The position numbers and the translations under genes were made by a program. This document shows positions 34,374 to 43,136 of a stretch of 64,000 nt of DNA, one piece after another. The DNA is from an uncultured Aquimarina sp. (GTDB lineage Bacteria; Bacteroidota; Bacteroidia; Flavobacteriales; Flavobacteriaceae), in NCBI GenBank assembly GCA_937958985.1, contig CALGLV010000011.1, forward strand, positions 17,870 through 81,869, read 5' to 3'. The stretch's first letter is position 1. Each line of letters starts with the position of its first letter. A model generated the notes under the pieces. The model ran no database searches. It saw only the letters and a program-made list of their open reading frames with translations, and was not told where the DNA came from.

Positions 34374-34865
34374 TTAATTTAGATTACCTAAATCAATATT
34401 TATTGGCTGAACGCCCTCTAATCGCATAGTTTTAGGATCTAAGATTTTGAAATCGTCACAACGGTCTTTACGCATTAGTTTTTCTATGATCTCAGTATGT
34501 GGAGGCGTAATTTTTCGAGTATTCATATCAATCCAAGTACCCGTCATAATTCCTCTGGCAAAATTATCGCCTTTGTGATTGTAAAAGTTATGACGTATTT
34601 CATAAAAAGTCCCATCTTCACTCAATCCAGAAACTTCTTGACTTACATAAATGGGTTTTCCAGGGAATACTTCTTTAAAATAATGAATTTGCTCTCTTAA
34701 AACTACTGGCCCCAGTGCCCACGTTTTTAAATCCCCATAGCTCACACCATTGGTGACCATATGTTTCATTCTTGTAGCACTCATTAAATTCATATAAGCA
34801 GAGTTTGCTAAATGTTGGTTAGGATCTAAATCACTCCAACGAATTTCCATTTTATTTAAAAACAT
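34374..34865 (-). CDS. hotdog-fold acyl-CoA thioesterase (4HBT)
   Basis: A 163-residue hotdog-fold protein with MEIRWSDLDPNQHLANSAYM, a variant of the 4-hydroxybenzoyl-CoA thioesterase motif (D, H and the following N/Y positions), then SGLSEDGTFYEIRHNF and FARGIMTGTWID in strand order. It likely hydrolyses acyl-CoA thioesters in the cytosol; chain length is unknown. The convergent upstream gene ends one base away (34372), so there is no terminator between them. Confidence 0.88.
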   Translation of the reverse strand: MFLNKMEIRWSDLDPNQHLANSAYMNLMSATRMKHMVTNGVSYGDLKTWALGPVVLREQIHYFKEVFPGKPIYVSQEVSGLSEDGTFYEIRHNFYNHKGDNFARGIMTGTWIDMNTRKITPPHTEIIEKLMRKDRCDDFKILDPKTMRLEGVQPINIDLGNLN

Positions 34866-34972
34866 AGCTTTCTTTCAAAATTGATACCTAAAGGTACTTA
34901 ATTTCATTATGCGCTCACAGTATTAATGGATTTTAAGTAATATATATAGTGCTTTATTAAGACGAAAAGCAA

Positions 34973-35007
34973 ATTCATAATTCATAATTCTCAATTCCTA
35001 ATTTAGA
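34973..35007 (+). repeat. short heptamer tandem repeat before lysS
   Basis: Five 7-base units, ATTCATA twice then ATTCTCA, ATTCCTA and ATTTAGA, in the 173-base gap between the thioesterase and lysS genes. The unit drifts progressively. It ends just before the lysS -7 element and could alter its spacing or be a remnant of a larger repeat. Confidence 0.6.
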
Positions 35008-35011
35008 TGAT

Positions 35012-35019
35012 TATCTTTG
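35012..35019 (+). promoter_or_regulatory. -7 promoter element for lysS
   Basis: TATCTTTG matches TAnnTTTG, 20 bases before the lysS ATG. Confidence 0.5.
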
Positions 35020-35038
35020 CGCTTCTTAAAAGTATACT

Positions 35039-36748
35039 ATGCAATTATCCGAACAAGAATTAATCCGTAGAGACAAGCTTAAAACACTTCGCGAAATGGG
35101 AATCAACCCTTATCCAGCAGATTTGTTTCCTTTAGATAATACTTCTAAAAGTATTAAGGAAAACTATGAAGAAGGAAAGAAAGTAATTATTGCTGGTCGT
35201 TTAATGCGAAAAAAAATACAAGGAAAAGCTTCTTTTGCTGAAATTCAAGATTCCGAAGGACGTATTCAGGTATATTTTAATAGAGATGAAATTTGTACTG
35301 GTGAAGACAAAACAGCTTATAATGATTTGTTTAAGAAATTACTAGACTTAGGTGATTTTATAGGGATTGAAGGAGAATTGTTTACTACCCAAGTAGGTGA
35401 GATAACTGTTTTTGTAAAAGAATTTAAGCTTTTGAGTAAAGCTTTGAAACCATTACCATTACCTAAAACAGATAGTGAAGGAAAAACTTACGATGAGTTT
35501 AATGATCCTGAGTTACGATACCGTCAGCGTTATGCAGATTTGGTAGTAAACCCACATGTAAAAGAAGTGTTTGTAAAGCGAACCAAGCTTTTTAATGCTA
35601 TGCGACAGTTTTTTAACGACCGCGAATATTTTGAAGTAGAAACCCCTGTATTACAACCAATCCCAGGAGGAGCTTCAGCACGTCCATTTACAACACACCA
35701 CAATTCATTAGATATTCCTTTGTATATGAGGATTGCTAATGAATTATATTTAAAAAGATTAATTGTTGGTGGTTTTGATGGGGTGTACGAATTTTCTAAA
35801 AACTTCCGTAACGAAGGAATGGACCGTACGCACAATCCAGAGTTTACAGCTATGGAGATTTACGTAGCTTACAAGGATTACAATTGGATGATGGATTTTA
35901 CCGAACAGCTTTTAGAGCACTGTGCCATTGCTGTAAACGGAACTTCAGAAGCCACTTTTGGAGAACATACCATAAACTTTAAAGCGCCATACGCTCGAGT
36001 AACTATGGCAGACTCAATTAAGCACTTTACAGGATTTGATATTACAGGAAAATCGGAAGAAGAACTTTTTGAAGCCGCAAAGGGCATGGGAATTGAAGTG
36101 GATAAAACCATGGGTAAAGGAAAGTTAATTGATGAGATGTTTGGTGAAAAATGTGAAGGAAATTACATCCAACCCACATTTATTACTGACTACCCTAAAG
36201 AAATGAGCCCGTTGTGTAAAACACACCGAGATAATCCAGAATTGACAGAACGTTTTGAATTAATGGTTTGTGGAAAAGAAGTCGCAAATGCGTATTCTGA
36301 ATTAAATGATCCAATAGATCAGTTAGAACGTTTTGAAGCACAATTAAAATTAGCCGCTCGCGGAGATGATGAAGCGGGAGAATTCATAGATTACGATTTT
36401 ATTCGTGCTTTAGAATACGGAATGCCTCCGACTTCTGGATTAGGAATAGGGATGGACCGCTTGATTATGTATTTAACGAATAACCAATCGATACAAGAGG
36501 TATTATTTTTTCCTCAAATGCGACCAGAAAAAAAGGCAATTGCACTTACTGACGAAGAAAAAGCAATAGTGGCTATTTTAAAGAAAAATTCGCCAATAGA
36601 CCTTAATGGGCTTAAAGAACAATCAGGTTTAAGTAATAAAAAGTGGGATAAAACCATTAAAGGCTTAACTAAAAACAAAGTAGCCGCTGTAACTAAAACA
36701 GATGAAGGCTTGTTTGTGGCTTTGGTGCAATTATTTAAAGTTAATTAA
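35039..36748 (+). CDS. lysS: lysyl-tRNA synthetase (class II)
   Basis: A 569-residue class II synthetase that charges tRNA-Lys. It has an N-terminal OB-fold (about 55-150: VIIAGRLMRKKIQGKASFAEIQ), motif 1 (FEVETPVLQPIPGGASARPF), motif 2 (FSKNFRNEGMDRTHNPEFTAMEIY) and motif 3 (TSGLGIGMDRLIMYL). The canonical enzyme is about 505 residues, so about 65 extra residues follow the catalytic core (from about 505: ALTDEEKAIVAILKK, then NSPIDLNGLKEQSGLS-like helices), resembling a small winged-helix. Such tails occur in other Bacteroidota LysRS proteins; role unknown. A terminator follows the stop. Confidence 0.97.
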   Translation: MQLSEQELIRRDKLKTLREMGINPYPADLFPLDNTSKSIKENYEEGKKVIIAGRLMRKKIQGKASFAEIQDSEGRIQVYFNRDEICTGEDKTAYNDLFKKLLDLGDFIGIEGELFTTQVGEITVFVKEFKLLSKALKPLPLPKTDSEGKTYDEFNDPELRYRQRYADLVVNPHVKEVFVKRTKLFNAMRQFFNDREYFEVETPVLQPIPGGASARPFTTHHNSLDIPLYMRIANELYLKRLIVGGFDGVYEFSKNFRNEGMDRTHNPEFTAMEIYVAYKDYNWMMDFTEQLLEHCAIAVNGTSEATFGEHTINFKAPYARVTMADSIKHFTGFDITGKSEEELFEAAKGMGIEVDKTMGKGKLIDEMFGEKCEGNYIQPTFITDYPKEMSPLCKTHRDNPELTERFELMVCGKEVANAYSELNDPIDQLERFEAQLKLAARGDDEAGEFIDYDFIRALEYGMPPTSGLGIGMDRLIMYLTNNQSIQEVLFFPQMRPEKKAIALTDEEKAIVAILKKNSPIDLNGLKEQSGLSNKKWDKTIKGLTKNKVAAVTKTDEGLFVALVQLFKVN

Positions 36749-36756
36749 TTAAAAAT

Positions 36757-36796
36757 AAAGAAGCGGATGTCTATTTTTTAGGCATCCGCTTCTTTT
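36757..36796 (+). terminator. terminator after lysS
   Basis: AAAGAAGCGGATG (36757-36769) pairs with CATCCGCTTCTTT (36783-36795), then continues as T's. Confidence 0.85.
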
Positions 36797-36838
36797 ATCT
36801 TGTTTACATTTAAAGACTTCTATATTAGCATAAATAAT

Positions 36839-39130
36839 TTACGCATTTTTCTTAAAAATCCTCACCACCACAGATTTACTAATAGGGGTGTTACTCTTAT
36901 CGGCATAATGATTATACGGTACCAATACATTAGTTTCAGGAAAGTATGACGCTACATTTCCTTTAGGGATATCGTAGCTAATTAACTTGAAGTTTTCGGC
37001 ATGTCTGGTAACACCATCGTAGGTGCTTGTTAAGTTTACAATGTCTAAAGGTTGAAATCCGAAAGTTTCTATATCATTAGGATTCATTAAAATGACTCTA
37101 CGCTCATTATAAATACCACGGTAACGATCATTCATTCCATAAATAGTAGTGTTAAACTGATCGTGTGAACGAATGGTCATCATTAAAAATTCATCTTCTT
37201 TTAAATTGTGATTTGGAAGTTCGCAATTACTAAATTGAGCTTTGTTATTGGGAAGCATACTAAAATTCAAATCTCGTACATTATTAGGCAGGTAAAACCC
37301 AGAACCTTTCGATTTGGTATTTATTCCCTTAAAGGAAGGAATTACAGCAGCTATTTTTTCGCGTATTAACGCGTAATCTTTGCTTAAAGATAACCAATCC
37401 ACAGGGTGATTTCCTTCAAAATAAGCTTCGGCAATACCACCAATAATTTCAGGTTCACTTTTTAAGTTTTTAGATGCAGGTGTTAAAAGTCCTTTGGACT
37501 GATGTACTTTTCCCATGCTGTTTTCTACGGTGAAAAATCGAGCTTTACCTTTACTGGTATCAAATTCAGAACGTCCAAGTGTGGGTAAAATTAAAGCTGT
37601 TTTACCCGCAGTAGTATGCGATCGATTTAATTTGGTACTCACCTGTACGGTTAAATCACATTTTTGTAATGCTTGTGCAGCATAATTAGTATCAGCAACT
37701 GCCGAAACAAAATTTCCGCCTAAAGCGAAAAAAACCTTTGCTTTACCTTCGTGCATTGCAGGAATAGCCTTCACAGTATCTAAACCTTCTTTGTTGGGGC
37801 AATCAAATCCAAATACATTTTTGATAGCAGTATTTAGTTGTTCTGAAACATGATGCATTATTCCGACAGATCTATCTCCTTGGACATTACTATGTCCGCG
37901 AACAGGACAAGTACCGGCTCCTGGTTTTCCTAAGCTTCCTTTTAGTAATAATAAATTGACACACTCTTTAATGTTTTCAACACCATTTTTATGTTGCGTT
38001 AAGCCCATAGCCCAACAAATAATAATTTTTTCTTTTTTAGCTAAAATCGAAACAGCTTCATCAATATGGGTTTCGTCAACTCCCGATTGTTGTATTAAAT
38101 CGGCTAAGTCATAGTCTTTTAAATGATCCATTAAGGAATCGTAACCATTGGTATGCTTTTCTATAAATTTATGGTCAAACACATTTTGATTTAGAGCATC
38201 CAAAAGTGCTAGTTTTTTAATTATAGCTTTCAGTAGTGCTACATCTTCATTTATTTTTACACGTAAGTGAATATCGGTTATCGCTTCGCCACCTAGTAGT
38301 GCGCCTTTAATTTCTTGCGGATTTTTAAAGCGAATTAAACCAGCTTCTTCAAGAGGATTAACACTAATTACTTTACCCCCGTTTTCCTTGCATTTTTGTA
38401 AGGCGGTAAGCATTCTGGGGTGGTTAGTTCCTGGGTTTTGCCCAATAACCATTACTACATCAGCTTTGTCAAAATCTTCGAGTTTTACAGAGCCTTTACC
38501 TATTCCTAAAGTTTCTTTTAGTGCAAACCCACTAGATTCATGACACATATTAGAGCAGTCGGGCATATTATTAGTGCCAAAAGCCCTAATAAATAATCCA
38601 TACAAAAAAGCCGCTTCGTTACTCGATCTTCCCGAAGTATAAAAAATAGCCTCATCCGGATGATTCAAGTTCTTAAGTTGCTTAGCAATTAAACGGTAAG
38701 CGTCTTCCCAGGCTATGGGTTGGTAGTGAATGCTGTTTGGATACAAAACCATAGGTTCGGTTATGCGTCCGCTTTTGCCAATTTCATAATCCGTCCAATT
38801 CGAAATTTCTTCCACTGAGTATTTGGAAAAAAAAGCAGCATCTACTTTTTTGTTTGTAGCTTCTTCGGCAAGTGCTTTAGCTCCATTTTCACAATATTCA
38901 GCTACTTTGGAAGGCTTTTCTGGGTCGGGCCATGCGCAGCCCGGGCAGTCAAAACCTTCTTTTTGGTTCATTTGAGCAAGGCCTTTAACAGATTTACTCA
39001 CTCCCATTTCTTTAAAGGCATGTTGTAATGCTACTTTTACAGCTTTGGTTCCTGCGGCATATTTGGCAGGTTCTTTAAGTTGTAAATCCGAAAAATTAGT
39101 GTTTCCAGTTATTGAAATATTTCTTTTCAT
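36839..39130 (-). CDS. YdeP-type molybdopterin oxidoreductase (FdhF/YdeP family)
   Basis: About 763 residues from the ATG at 39130. A start at 39181 would add 17 residues, but they do not look like the family's N-terminus and would make the coding region cover a palindrome. The N-terminus contains FDCPGCAWPDPEKP, the YdeP family signature. The molybdopterin-dinucleotide domain shows YTSGRSSNEAAFLYGLF, NMPDCSNMCHESSGFALKE and VMVIGQNPGTNHPRML, and the C-terminal cofactor-binding domain shows MTIRSHDQFNTTIYGMNDRYRG. YdeP has been linked to acid resistance, but its substrate is unknown; the classical formate dehydrogenase iron-sulfur partners are absent. An AraC-family gene lies upstream on the same strand. 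Confidence 0.88.
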   Translation of the reverse strand: MKRNISITGNTNFSDLQLKEPAKYAAGTKAVKVALQHAFKEMGVSKSVKGLAQMNQKEGFDCPGCAWPDPEKPSKVAEYCENGAKALAEEATNKKVDAAFFSKYSVEEISNWTDYEIGKSGRITEPMVLYPNSIHYQPIAWEDAYRLIAKQLKNLNHPDEAIFYTSGRSSNEAAFLYGLFIRAFGTNNMPDCSNMCHESSGFALKETLGIGKGSVKLEDFDKADVVMVIGQNPGTNHPRMLTALQKCKENGGKVISVNPLEEAGLIRFKNPQEIKGALLGGEAITDIHLRVKINEDVALLKAIIKKLALLDALNQNVFDHKFIEKHTNGYDSLMDHLKDYDLADLIQQSGVDETHIDEAVSILAKKEKIIICWAMGLTQHKNGVENIKECVNLLLLKGSLGKPGAGTCPVRGHSNVQGDRSVGIMHHVSEQLNTAIKNVFGFDCPNKEGLDTVKAIPAMHEGKAKVFFALGGNFVSAVADTNYAAQALQKCDLTVQVSTKLNRSHTTAGKTALILPTLGRSEFDTSKGKARFFTVENSMGKVHQSKGLLTPASKNLKSEPEIIGGIAEAYFEGNHPVDWLSLSKDYALIREKIAAVIPSFKGINTKSKGSGFYLPNNVRDLNFSMLPNNKAQFSNCELPNHNLKEDEFLMMTIRSHDQFNTTIYGMNDRYRGIYNERRVILMNPNDIETFGFQPLDIVNLTSTYDGVTRHAENFKLISYDIPKGNVASYFPETNVLVPYNHYADKSNTPISKSVVVRIFKKNA

Positions 39131-39177
39131 TAGTAAATCGTAGCCTATAAATGGGTAATAATTTTGAGTATTCAGAA

Positions 39178-39198
39178 ACAATGAAATTGTATCATTGT
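39178..39198. promoter_or_regulatory. palindrome upstream of the YdeP-type gene, possible operator
   Basis: ACAATGA and TCATTGT arms (7 bases each, perfect) separated by 7 bases, between the AraC-family gene and the oxidoreductase start at 39130. It could be the binding site of a dimeric regulator, perhaps the adjacent AraC protein; AraC proteins often prefer direct repeats, so this is weak. Confidence 0.35.
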
Positions 39199-39212
39199 AA
39201 TTTATTTAAACT

Positions 39213-40100
39213 TTAGTTATGGTTACTAACATACTTTTTAGGAGTAGTACCAAACTTTTTCTTAAAAGCTGCTATAAAATGGCTCGAAGTACTGTAGCCA
39301 ATCTTTAAACCAACTTCACTAACATTATCGCCTTCGGCTAATAGTTTACAAGCCAATTCCATTTTATGATCAAATAAAAAGGTAAATACAGGCTCTCCAT
39401 AAATTTGTTTAAATCCGTCTTTTAGTTTTTTTAATGATAGGCCAACTTCTAAAGCTAAATCTTGAAGCGTTGGAGGTTCAGCCATGCGGTGAATAATTAT
39501 TTTTTTGGCTTGCTTTATTTTTTGAACATTTATTTCATCTGCTAAAAAAGGACATTGCTCTACATCAGCATCTTCGGGTTTGTTAAAATGAAGACTTAAT
39601 AATTCGTAGGCCTTAGCTTTATAGTATAGTTGCTTAAGGGAGCTGTGCACATTAAAATTCATTAATTGATTTAAAACTACAGCCATCGATGGTGAAATAG
39701 CCATATCGGAATAGTATTTCTTATCCTTATTTTCTTCACTTAAAAAAGGAATATAATTAGCTTCCATGGAAAATAAACTATGAAATTTTTTAATTGAAAC
39801 GAGTAAGGTAATTAACCATGAGTTAGGCTCAATTTGTAAATTCATAGGAAGCTCGCGAGTGGGGTTATAAAGCAGTAACGAGGTTTCTTCGCGCATAGGC
39901 ATGGTGTAAGAGCCATTGTTAAAACTAAATGTTCCAGAGCCTTTTATGGCGTAATGAAATTGAATAAAACTACTATCTATATCTCTGATTACAGTTTGCT
40001 TTTCCTTAGTCTCATTTTGAAATTTCAATATTTGAAAATGCTCTTCCAAGCGAATTTCTTCCATTAACCCTTCGGCGATATTTTTTGAAATTAATTCCAT
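39213..40100 (-). CDS. AraC family transcriptional regulator
   Basis: About 295 residues from the ATG at 40100 (start MELISKNIAEG); an ATG at 40130 would add 10 residues. The N-terminal part (about 40-180) has cupin-like strands (SFIQFHYAIKGSGTFSFNNGS, and a LLLYNPTRELPMNL segment) and the C-terminal 100 residues form the AraC double helix-turn-helix (PTLQDLALEVGLSLKKLKDGFKQIYGEPVF, then VSEVGLKIGYSTSSHFIAAFKKKFGTTPKKY). It is divergent from hemA with a 199-base gap and is on the same strand as the YdeP-type gene. It may regulate heme biosynthesis or the oxidoreductase; neither is shown by the sequence. Confidence 0.9.
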   Translation of the reverse strand: MELISKNIAEGLMEEIRLEEHFQILKFQNETKEKQTVIRDIDSSFIQFHYAIKGSGTFSFNNGSYTMPMREETSLLLYNPTRELPMNLQIEPNSWLITLLVSIKKFHSLFSMEANYIPFLSEENKDKKYYSDMAISPSMAVVLNQLMNFNVHSSLKQLYYKAKAYELLSLHFNKPEDADVEQCPFLADEINVQKIKQAKKIIIHRMAEPPTLQDLALEVGLSLKKLKDGFKQIYGEPVFTFLFDHKMELACKLLAEGDNVSEVGLKIGYSTSSHFIAAFKKKFGTTPKKYVSNHN

Positions 40101-40253
40101 AGTTGATGTTATAGATGTTGTTTTTATCAATTATAAATAACGTTTAAATATACAGTATTATTGGTGTTTATGCAGTGTAATTAACATATTTTCAACACAA
40201 AATTGTTCAAAATACTTTTAACGATATTTTTTAATCTTGTGGCGTTATTTTTC

Positions 40254-40269
40254 AGTCGCCTAAGCGACT
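40254..40269. promoter_or_regulatory. G+C-rich palindrome overlapping the hemA promoter, candidate operator
   Basis: AGTCGC-CTAA-GCGACT: perfect 6-base arms around 4 bases, in an otherwise A/T-rich intergenic region between the AraC gene and hemA, ending on the first base of the hemA -7 element. This is the classic position for a repressor site. Confidence 0.5.
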
Positions 40270-40276
40270 AGTTTTG
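40269..40276 (+). promoter_or_regulatory. -7 promoter element for hemACDE
   Basis: TAGTTTTG matches TAnnTTTG, 23 bases before the hemA ATG. A second perfect palindrome GTTAA-A-TTAAC follows at 40279-40289, within the likely start of the transcript. Confidence 0.45.
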
Positions 40277-40299
40277 TAGTTAAATTAACACTTTTTTTA

Positions 40300-41550
40300 A
40301 TGGAGCCTCATTTACGAGCTAAAGGCACTAATTTTTACAGTATAGGACTCAGCTATAAAAAGGCAGATGTTGTTACTCGCGGGAATTTTAGTGTTAGTGA
40401 TGAGGGTAAGAAAAACATTTTAAAACAAGCGAAGGAAGAGGGAGTAGAATCTCTTTTGGTAATGTCTACTTGTAACCGAACGGAATTACATGGTTTTGCC
40501 CAACACCCATTTCAACTTATTAAATTACTGTGCGAGCACACTCATGGTACCGTTGAAGAATTTGAAAAGGTGGCTTATGTTTTTAAAAACTCCAAAGCTA
40601 TATCTCATTTATTTAAAGTAGGGACCGGTTTAGATAGTCAAATTTTAGGCGATTTTGAAATTATAAGTCAAGTAAAGCAAGGCTTTAAAATGGCTAAAAA
40701 ATCCCAAATGATTAATCCTTTTATGGAGCGTTTGGTAAATGCGGTAATACAAGCAAGTAAGCGTATAAAAAATGAAACCGAGATTTCTTCTGGGGCAACT
40801 TCGGTATCCTTTGCTTCTGTGCAATACATACTTAAAAATGTAAAAAGTGTATCCGAAAAAAATATACTGTTATTTGGTACGGGAAAAATAGGCAGGAATA
40901 CCTGTGAAAATTTAATTAAACATACCAAAAACGAGAATATTACACTAATTAATAGAACCAAAACCAAAGCAGAAAAAGTTGCTGGTAAGTTTAATTTAAT
41001 AGTAAAAGAATACGCAAATATTCAAGCTGAAATAGCGCAAACAGATGTTTTAGTTGTCGCTACAGGTGCGCAAAATCCAACGATTTCTAAACAACTTATA
41101 CACACCAACAAGCCATTATTAATATTGGACTTGTCAGTGCCTAGGAATGTTTCTGATAACGTGACTGATTTGCCTAATGTAAGTTTAGTACATTTAGATA
41201 ATCTATCTCAAATTACCGATGATACATTAGCTAAAAGAAAACTGCAAATACCTAATGCAGAACTTATTATAGAGGAGATTATCGTTGAATTTAATAGCTG
41301 GTTAGAAACTCGAAAATTTGCACCTACAATTAAAGCTCTAAAGCAAAAATTAACGGTGTTACGCGATACAGAAATTAATCAGCATTGTAAAAAAAATAAT
41401 GATTTTAATGCTAATGATGCAGCGGTTATTAGCGATAAAGTAATTCAAAAAATAACGGCACAAATTGCGCATCACCTTCGCGAAACGCAACACAATGCCG
41501 ACGAAAGTATCGAATTGATACAAAAAGTATTTCAACTTCAAAACTTATAA
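40300..41550 (+). CDS. hemA: glutamyl-tRNA reductase
   Basis: A 416-residue enzyme that reduces glutamyl-tRNA to glutamate-1-semialdehyde, the first step of C5 tetrapyrrole synthesis. The catalytic STCNRTELHG lies near residue 58 (C58), with the following FKVGTGLDSQILGDFEIISQVKQGF, SSGATSVSFASVQYILK and the NADPH-binding LFGTGKIGRNTCENL. The C-terminal helical domain mediates dimerisation. It heads a plus-strand operon with hemC, hemD and hemE. Its promoter overlaps a palindrome, suggesting repression. Confidence 0.97.
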   Translation: MEPHLRAKGTNFYSIGLSYKKADVVTRGNFSVSDEGKKNILKQAKEEGVESLLVMSTCNRTELHGFAQHPFQLIKLLCEHTHGTVEEFEKVAYVFKNSKAISHLFKVGTGLDSQILGDFEIISQVKQGFKMAKKSQMINPFMERLVNAVIQASKRIKNETEISSGATSVSFASVQYILKNVKSVSEKNILLFGTGKIGRNTCENLIKHTKNENITLINRTKTKAEKVAGKFNLIVKEYANIQAEIAQTDVLVVATGAQNPTISKQLIHTNKPLLILDLSVPRNVSDNVTDLPNVSLVHLDNLSQITDDTLAKRKLQIPNAELIIEEIIVEFNSWLETRKFAPTIKALKQKLTVLRDTEINQHCKKNNDFNANDAAVISDKVIQKITAQIAHHLRETQHNADESIELIQKVFQLQNL

Positions 41551-41552
41551 TA

Positions 41553-42467
41553 GTGGACAAAGTTATTCGTATAGGTACCCGAGATAGTGAATTAGCACTT
41601 TGGCAAGCCAATACTGTTCAGCAACAATTAGCGGATTTAGGATATCAGTCCGAATTAGTTCCTGTAAAATCAACAGGCGATTTAATTTTAGATAAACCTT
41701 TATATGAATTAGGGATTACGGGGGTTTTTACTAAAACTTTAGATATTGCCATGATTAATAACCAGGTAGATATCGCAGTGCATTCTATGAAAGACGTACC
41801 TACGTTATTGCCAAAAGGTATTGTCGAAGCAGCAATTTTACCTCGTGCACAAACTCAAGATATTTTAGTTCATAAAAACTTTTCTCCCTCTAATAACAAC
41901 ACCATAATTGCAACAGGTAGTTTACGCCGTCAAGCACAATGGCTTCATAAATATCCAAACCATACAATGGTAGATTTACGAGGGAATGTAAATACACGTA
42001 TGCAAAAGTTAAGCGATAGTGATTGGCAAGGAGCTATTTTTGCAAAAGCAGGACTTGCTCGCATAGGGCTTACGCCAGAAAAAACTATTGATTTAGATTG
42101 GATGATACCAGCACCAGCACAAGGAGCAATGCTTGTAGTTGCTATGGAGAACGATGAATTTTGCAGAAAAGCGTTGGCTAAATTAAATGATAAGAATACG
42201 GAAACGTGTGTGCATGTAGAGCGTAATTTTCTGAAAAAACTAGAAGGTGGCTGTACAGCTCCTATAGGAGCTTTAGCTACTATTAAAAATGGGAAAATAT
42301 ATTTTGAAGGAGCTTTGTTTTCATTAGATGGAAAACAAAAAATAAGTATCATTAAAGAATGTGCCATTAATAAAGCTGAAAATATAGGAGAAATTTACGC
42401 AGAGGAACTGCTGGTTAAAGGAGGTAAAGAATTGATGAAAGAGATTAAGGCGCAAATGGCTTCTTAA
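41553..42467 (+). CDS. hemC: hydroxymethylbilane synthase
   Basis: A 304-residue enzyme that polymerises four porphobilinogen units to hydroxymethylbilane. It begins with a GTG at 41553, two bases after the hemA stop; no ATG start is available early. Family markers: RIGTRDSELALWQANTVQ, the active-site DIAVHSMKDVPT, and RGNVNTRMQKL. The dipyrromethane cofactor cysteine sits in EGGCTAPIGALA. It shares the operon with hemA and hemD. Confidence 0.96.
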   Translation: MDKVIRIGTRDSELALWQANTVQQQLADLGYQSELVPVKSTGDLILDKPLYELGITGVFTKTLDIAMINNQVDIAVHSMKDVPTLLPKGIVEAAILPRAQTQDILVHKNFSPSNNNTIIATGSLRRQAQWLHKYPNHTMVDLRGNVNTRMQKLSDSDWQGAIFAKAGLARIGLTPEKTIDLDWMIPAPAQGAMLVVAMENDEFCRKALAKLNDKNTETCVHVERNFLKKLEGGCTAPIGALATIKNGKIYFEGALFSLDGKQKISIIKECAINKAENIGEIYAEELLVKGGKELMKEIKAQMAS

Positions 42468-42491
42468 TACTTAACGACACAAAAGGTATTG

Positions 42492-43136
42492 ATGAAAACA
42501 GTATTATCTACAAAAAAATTAACTAAATCTCAAAAAGAGCATTTGCTTAATGCGGGATTAGCTGTTGTAGATGTTGATTTTATTAAAACAGAGGTAATAG
42601 ATTTTGAATGTGAAAACACTATTGAAAATGCCATTTTTACAAGTAAAAATGGGGTGAAAGCGGTTTTTGATAAATCAATTAATATTGAAAATGTCTGTTG
42701 CGTAGGAAAAAGAACAGAGCAATTAATAAATGATTTTGGTGCTAAAGTTCAAATTTTTGCTGAAAATGCAGAAAAATTAAGCAACGCTATTATTGAAAAT
42801 GTTTCTGATAAAAAGTTTTATTATTTCTGTGCTGAAGACCGGTTAGATACTTTGCCAAATAAATTAACCGAAGCAAATATAAGCTGGAAAGAAATCCCCG
42901 TTTATAAAACACAGTACACACCAAAAAAATATAACCAACAATTTCACGGTGTATTGTTTTACAGTCCGTCAGGAGTAGAAAGTTTTTTTAGTGTAAATAC
43001 AATGCCAGAACATAGTTTTTGTATAGGTGAAACCACAGCAAAAGCAGTAAAAAAATACACAAAAAATTATACTGTAGCAACAATAACTACAGTAGAGAAT
43101 GTGCTTGTAAAAGCTATAAAATATTTTAAACAATGA
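42492..43136 (+). CDS. hemD: uroporphyrinogen-III synthase (HemD copy 2, operon copy)
   Basis: About 214 residues from the ATG at 42492; a TTG three bases upstream is unlikely. HemD converts hydroxymethylbilane to uroporphyrinogen III. This copy retains the HemD pattern: [12 protein letters not shown], a [13 protein letters not shown] element, [14 protein letters not shown] near residue 160 and a [13 protein letters not shown] closing helix. It is shorter (about 214) than the 259-residue copy at 2621-3400 and shows little similarity outside the core motifs. Placed within hemACDE, it is most likely the enzyme used in the pathway. Its stop overlaps the hemE start by four bases. Confidence 0.88.
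   Translation: MKTVLSTKKLTKSQKEHLLNAGLAVVDVDFIKTEVIDFECENTIENAIFTSKNGVKAVFDKSINIENVCCVGKRTEQLINDFGAKVQIFAENAEKLSNAIIENVSDKKFYYFCAEDRLDTLPNKLTEANISWKEIPVYKTQYTPKKYNQQFHGVLFYSPSGVESFFSVNTMPEHSFCIGETTAKAVKKYTKNYTVATITTVENVLVKAIKYFKQ

Noticed and set aside
41945..42367. A 140-residue open frame on the minus strand within hemC
   Set aside because: It lies wholly opposite a well-supported hemC and looks like a shadow of the coding bias of that gene.
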